This document shows positions 59,048-64,000 of a DNA stretch of 64,000 nucleotides, one piece after another (within the stretch, counting starts at the first letter, position 1; every line of letters begins with the position of its first letter). The position numbers were made by a program, and so were the translations under genes. Under the pieces are notes generated by a model. The model was not told where the DNA came from. It ran no database searches and saw nothing but the letters and a program-made list of their open reading frames with translations. Source of the DNA: Cudoniella acicularis (taxonomy: Eukaryota > Ascomycota > Leotiomycetes > Helotiales > Helotiaceae); contig JAAMPI010000046.1 in NCBI GenBank assembly GCA_013054445.1, positions 19,210 to 83,209 of the forward strand, in the 5' to 3' direction.

Positions 59048-59961
59048 TAGGTCTCCTTGCCACAAACTGGGGCCTGGTATCACGGAGCATGAATTCGACG
59101 TTAATATGAACAAGAGAAGGCAGGCAGGAAAACCACTTATATCCCTCGGCCTTCTTTATTGCATTTTGCTATCTGCTAGGAGTTCGGCGGTGTGGAGACA
59201 AAGATAGAAAGAAACCTTTGGTCCTGAGAACATTTTGCTATTTAATTTACAGCAACTCGGAGTTGCCAGAGTAAGGAAAACTATTCGAGGTGCGGAGCGA
59301 ACCTCGCTATTCACAAAGCCAAGGGGGATATTACGATGCATAGATACGTCTCGCTATTTGTAAGTTATGAAATCTAGAAATATCCTACAAGATACAGAAT
59401 AAAGTCTGCTATCCAGAAATATCTCTTCTGCCCCGAGGTAGAAAAAACATCCTAAAGCATGAAGCCAGAAGTCATCCCAAGAGCTGCAAACCATTTTCTA
59501 CAATTACAATCACATTCATACCCAATTATTCACACACAGACTCTGAGGTGGGAGAGATGAGAAATTTAGTGCTATGTCACAGCCCGTAGTTGCTATTTTT
59601 AATACCGGTGAAATTCTATAAGTGTTTGTGAATACGTGCTTACTATCAAGTGATGAGCAGTCTATTCTGCTGGTTCCTCCGAAGTTATGCTGCTGAAAAT
59701 GATTTATGGGGAAAGGGATATGGTGTGTAATGTGCTAGTGCAGGAGAGGAGGTTATCTGAAAATTGTGTGCTGATATGATGTGTGTAGTGGGGAAAGTGT
59801 AAGAATCTTGTGTCCTTGTTGGGCGGGATTCGTTGAGGCCTCCATCAGTGGTAGGGGAGAGAGTCGCCACAACCGCTCAACTTCCTCAAATATCTCAAGC
59901 CCATCTAGGTATTGCAGAAATTGGCATCCGCAAAACCCCAGATCATCTCGAAGACCACCCT
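59048..59961. other. intergenic, convergent gene ends
   Basis: Downstream region of both the 58253 gene and the minus-strand 59962 gene. No supported feature. Confidence 0.5.
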
Positions 59962-61964
59962 TTACCAAATACCGCCATGGACATTCCGTCGATCAGCTCG
60001 AGGCGTCAACCACTTTCTCTGCTCAGTCGTCAAGAACTTCGGATCCATGCGCTTAGCCGACACCAAAGGCGAGCGTCTCTTGCACCCGTACATCCTATTC
60101 CTCTCCATATCGGTCAACGGCCTCTGCCTCTCCTGCGTCTCCTTATCATAACCCTCACATGCCCAAAACTCGCTCCTATAATGCTCCAGAATACCGGCCT
60201 TAACACTAATCTCCAGCGCATCGAAATCCCGAATAGCCTTTGGTAAGTCGGTATCGTTCCATTCTTCGGTCTCCTCGGTGAGCCAGAGCCGAATCAGGTC
60301 CCGCTTGTGGGATTTATAGTGGTCGTCTTCGGCATATAGGGCTTGCGTGAGTTGGCAGCCGAGACAACAGTATTGGGCTGTGGGGTTGTAGGTGCCGTCG
60401 TCGCGACGGTAGGGCATTAATGCTGTGGGCCAGTGAAAGAAGATGCCAAGTTTGAGGTTGGAGCCGCGGGGGCAGTTGATGCAGTGGAATTTTTGGGTTG
60501 CCCTGGGAAATGTTAGTTGCTGCTCAAAAAGAATTCCAAGGAGAAGGAGGAGTTTGGGAGACTTACCACTCCCAACCATGAGCGCGGTTGCCGATGAAAC
60601 CCGTGAACTTCTTCACATTTCCGAAGTGATCGGGATTGCTGCAATCGAGCAGAGCAACCAGTTCAGCCACCTCCGTCTCGGGTTTAAATAGCTTCTCTAG
60701 CGTCTCATCGACTCTCCAGCAAGGCGAATCATGGAGCCATTTCCGGAACATGGCATCCTTGGAAAGAAGATCGATACCCTGTCGTCGAGCTTGAGGCACA
60801 ATATGAGCAACTAGAGCCCAAGTAGCGAGAATCGAGTTACCGTTCCAGTTATCCCATGTAACACCATAGTTGCCTTGGTAGTAAGGGTCAGTGGGGTTGT
60901 CAATGGGGCCAAGGTGGTAGTTGGGGTAGAAGTCGAGGTAGACTTGGTTTTCTTTGCCTAGTGGACGATCGGTTTGGATGATGTCTAGAAGACGCATCGT
61001 GTCGCCGAAGTGGATGAGTTGGCATTTATAAATACCAAGGCTAGTCAATTCTCGCATCTTTGGGATTAGTAAGGCCAGGATGTCGGGTGTGAGCAGTGGG
61101 ACCCGGTGCAGTTGCATGTTGCGGATGTTGTCTGCGAAGTTGTTGACTGCCATGCCTATAGGACTTGTTAATTTCTGGGTGGTCCGAAAAGGGATTGAAA
61201 ACCTACTCATGAACTTAACATTATTGAATTGCTCAACGTAGCTTGCTGGAATGAGGTGGTTTCCCTCAGTATCGGGTCGTCGGACTGGTGTAACAATTAA
61301 AGTTTGAGAGACACTGCCAGGTCTTGTTGCGTCAAAGTTAGGGCCAGACTTGGGCAGCTCGCAGTGGTTGAAGAAACCGCTGGTCATGTCCCAGATAGTC
61401 TGCATATAAAGGTTCAGCGAGGTGATCTGGAAACGAGAAAAAGGAAAGAGAAGGGGACATACCATCTCACGCTTCACCAATTGCCATGATTCCTGAGAAG
61501 TAGCTGCGAATTTCGACGCTGTGTAATGATGGCAGAAGAGAATCTTCATGAACTCACTCCGGACCACATCATTGATGAGAAGCTTAGTCAAGAGGAGGGA
61601 ACTGTCTTGCCTAACTTCCGGAAGGGTAAAAGTGGTTTCACGGAGATAATTCTCGCAGTAAGGAGCCTATCATCACATCAGTATTTCGTGTGAAAGTCTG
61701 GCCATGGATGTAATGGAAAAGGGGGCTCACAATCAAAGTGAGCTTCTGGGGAGCATGGTAAAAGGGATAATCCTTCAAATCCTCTTCGACTTTCTTCTTG
61801 ATCAATTCCTCCTCGGTCTTCTCTGGAAGAGTGTCAACCCATTCAGTGGTGGGAGCATTTTCTGGTAAGATGACGTCGGCCCATGTTTCCATAGGAAGTT
61901 TACGTCCACGGGCGGCTTCTCTCTCATACTTTTTCATCGCCTTTGATTTCTTTCTTCCAGCCAT
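59962..61964 (-). CDS. uncharacterised 586-residue protein with C-terminal Cys motifs
   Basis: Five exons (61964-61731, 61666-61463, 61399-61207, 61155-60567, 60502-59962) total 1,761 bases. The introns are 61667-61730, 61400-61462, 61156-61206 and 60503-60566. A very basic N-terminus (MAGRKKSKAMKKYEREAARG) precedes a helical body with LLINDVVRSEFMKILFCHHY, a long central part with LIPKMRELTSLGIYKCQLIHFGD (leucine-rich-repeat-like, one or two units), and YLDFYPNYH. A late segment has HCINCPRG and YCCLGCQLTQ, which could form a zinc ribbon. The tail is Arg/Lys-rich. No signal peptide or membrane helix. I do not recognise the family. A further intron in the 5' leader is suggested by CTAAC...AATAG just before the ATG. 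Intron 3 could use an earlier acceptor, but the model keeps the frame. Confidence 0.75.
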
Positions 61965-64000
61965 TGCTGTTGCGGGTCTATTTGAGAATGTTAGCTTGTG
62001 CTTCCTCAACATGGCTCGGGGTATAAATATTGAGAAATTGTCAAAGAATTAATTGAAGGGTATAAATCCCCAGCCGGACTTCCTTGGCCATGAGAAAAAA
62101 AAGCTGATGACTCAGAGGTCTAGGTTGAGGCACGCTTACGCACTTTCGGGAGTTGAGGAATATGCTTCAGAGACGTATGATGCAGATATTCTGTAAAATG
62201 TCCATGCCGCTAAAATGTTTTCCACTTGAGAGGACAGCTGGCTTTGAGATTGCAAGCTACCGGAATAATTGAGATTCTATATCCTTTGCTTAGGCTAGGA
62301 AGGCGATGAAGTTGAAGAGTTTTCAACAGGAGGAAAAAGTGAAAGGGTGACAAAGTAGAAGGAAAGTAGAAAGAGAAATAATATAACAGAAAAGAAACAG
62401 TGAAATAGTGGATTTAATATACTTGAGAAGGAGAAATTGAAACTGACCTCAGGTACTTACAATGAAACTTATGAAGGTGAGTCGGATGCTTCCTGGAAAA
62501 CCTTAATAGGTGCCCAATGTATGATGCAGTAAAAGAGATTGTTTGAATGTGCGGAGAGAAATAAAGCTTTTTGAATACGAGAGATAAAGTGGTTGAAAGG
62601 GAACCCAAGTGTCCAGAGAGTAAGGCAAAGGACTCTAGAAGCTTTGTGACGAAAGGTTGGGTTGTTGATGACTTTAGGTTGTAAACTTGATGGAGTCGAG
62701 GTGGCTGAGCAGGAGTAGAAGAGGACAGGTGAGATCCTCAGGGGGTCGCTGAGTGGGGCTAATCTTGAGAGAGTGTGCTTGAGTCGATATTAGGAAGTTG
62801 TGCTCAGGCACCACATTAAATCTAGACAGGGAAGGAAGTTGTATCTCAGAGTTGATAAGTCGAAAGCGAACCTCAAGAAGTCGTCCATAAATAGTTAAGG
62901 AGAAAGATAGGTCGTGAAGCAGATGGCGAGAAGATTTTGCAGAAAACTTGTGGTTGGCCAGTGAATAGCGAGTGAAGATGTGGCAAGTAGATGATTCCAA
63001 GGTGAGAAAGAGGAAACGAAAGAACTTACAAGTTTGGTATAAGGAAGGTGGACCACAAGAGTGTCTAGGAGAATCAGTCTATTTGGTGAGTCTGGATGTT
63101 CTGTGGAAGAAATTGTCGTTAGCGATGATGTCAAAATATTATTGTAGTTCGGCACAATATTAAGAGAAATTGACAGGAGAGAGCTATAGCCTATTGTGGT
63201 AAGTATTGTAAAGCGTAGGCGAGTTAAAAGGTAACCATGTGTGAAGTCGACCCAAAATGAAATGTTTCTTAGTGTATCATAGACACTAGGGAAGGTACAA
63301 CTGGGACAAGACAGGAAATGCACGAGTAACCGAGATTGGGAAGAGAAAGTGAAAAGAAAGGTGATTGAGGTAAAAGCCAGGTCGTTGGAGAGTGAAGGGA
63401 AATTTAAGGCGCTCACTGCTGTTCTTGTTGGACTCGTTTTTATTGATGGGCGTTGTTTGCTAGAATAGTTGTCTTGGTGTGTTGGCTGCGATAGAGAGGC
63501 CCAGTGGCCCAGAGTCTGAGGCAAATTCTTACTCCAACCTAGTCCTGGATGAGTGAATGGAAGAACGGGTGTAAAAATGCTTCACTGAGATCCTTATCTG
63601 GTGGTCTGCGAGAAATATGAGAGAGATCTGACCTCGCACAAACAGTTTGTTGCGATGTTGGGGAGGTGCCGATGGTTCCTGAGAGTAAATTTTCGGGCAG
63701 AGAGTCTTCGAAACGCGAGTTGAAGGGCCGAAGTTGAAAAATAGATTGAATAGAATACGGGGTGCGAGGAAGTTGTTCAGAAGACGCAGATTTGAGAGGC
63801 TGAGTGGAGGTGGTACAGGAAGAGTCGAGAGGCTTGAATCCAGGAAGCTTATGGTCGTCAAAGTTGATTTGTGAAGGCAAGTTCAGAAGCGGAAGATTGT
63901 AAGGGCAAAGCTGTGTTCTGTCTGAGTGATTCCAACTGTGGTGTGAGAATAAGAACCCCGTAATAATTGGTTTATAAGATATTATTTGTGAATAAGATAG
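61965..64000. other. purine/pyrimidine-skewed leader or promoter region
   Basis: From about 62300 to the right edge the plus strand is G/A-rich and the minus strand C/T-rich. Long frames on the minus strand (for example 63539 to beyond 64000, with no ATG in over 460 bases) exist largely because CT-rich text lacks stop codons. This fits the long pyrimidine-rich 5' leader or promoter of the minus-strand gene ending at 59962, or of a gene beyond the window. No coding call is made. Confidence 0.45.

Noticed and set aside
63539..64000. Continuous minus-strand frame to the window edge
   Set aside because: No ATG, two other overlapping frames equally open, and C/T-rich text explains the lack of stops.

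Overview
The window is nuclear DNA of a filamentous ascomycete (Pezizomycotina). A leotiomycete-like origin is my guess and is not shown by the sequence. The signs are intron-rich genes with very short GT-AG introns (43-122 bp), branch sites such as CTAAC or CTGAC just before the acceptor, typical ascomycete families (PTH11/SAT4-type rhodopsin domain, 2EXR, NmrA-like, CFEM-like, DUF3807, Atg14, Pex13, Tos1), and stretches almost free of CA/TG dinucleotides, the mark of repeat-induced point mutation (RIP). No rRNA, tRNA or CRISPR was found. A few N bases (23095, 23097, 23125, 25815) show it is assembly sequence.

Layout. 1-2.6 kb: strongly RIP-mutated repeat with a GC-rich core and a possible LTR. 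4.7-6.2 kb: an FMN-dependent luciferase-like monooxygenase gene with two frameshifts. 6.9-7.6 kb: secreted Cys/Ser-rich GPI-type protein. 9.3-10.9 kb: decayed 2EXR gene and another gene tail. 11.2-11.8 kb: unknown conserved-looking protein. 12.3-13.3 kb: secreted Gly/Pro/Trp-rich GPI-type protein. 14.9-16.9 kb: Fet3-like multicopper oxidase. 17-21 kb: gene-poor, with a LINE 3' tail. 21.4-22.4 kb: PTH11-like membrane protein. 22.4-26.4 kb: AT-rich and gene-poor. 26.4-31.6 kb: three 2EXR genes in tandem on the minus strand, of which only one is intact. 33.3-45.9 kb: gene-dense core (single-pass membrane protein, ANCHR-like zinc finger, DUF3807, PEX13, NmrA-like, large multi-pass membrane protein). 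47.5-51.2 kb: two cell-wall genes (Tos1-like and Asp f 4-like). 51.3-56 kb: gene-poor, with a minisatellite and a MITE. 56.1-62 kb: ATG14, a divergent coiled-coil protein, and an unknown 586-residue protein. 62-64 kb: a pyrimidine/purine-skewed region upstream of the last gene.

The window alternates between a conserved housekeeping compartment (organelle biogenesis, autophagy, cell wall) and fast-decaying accessory stretches. The accessory stretches hold RIP, broken duplicates, and a dispersed ~215-226 bp terminal-inverted-repeat element that I find in three full copies and one partial copy. No operon-like pathway is evident. Gene models below were built by hand from splice signals, and exon sums were checked for reading frame.
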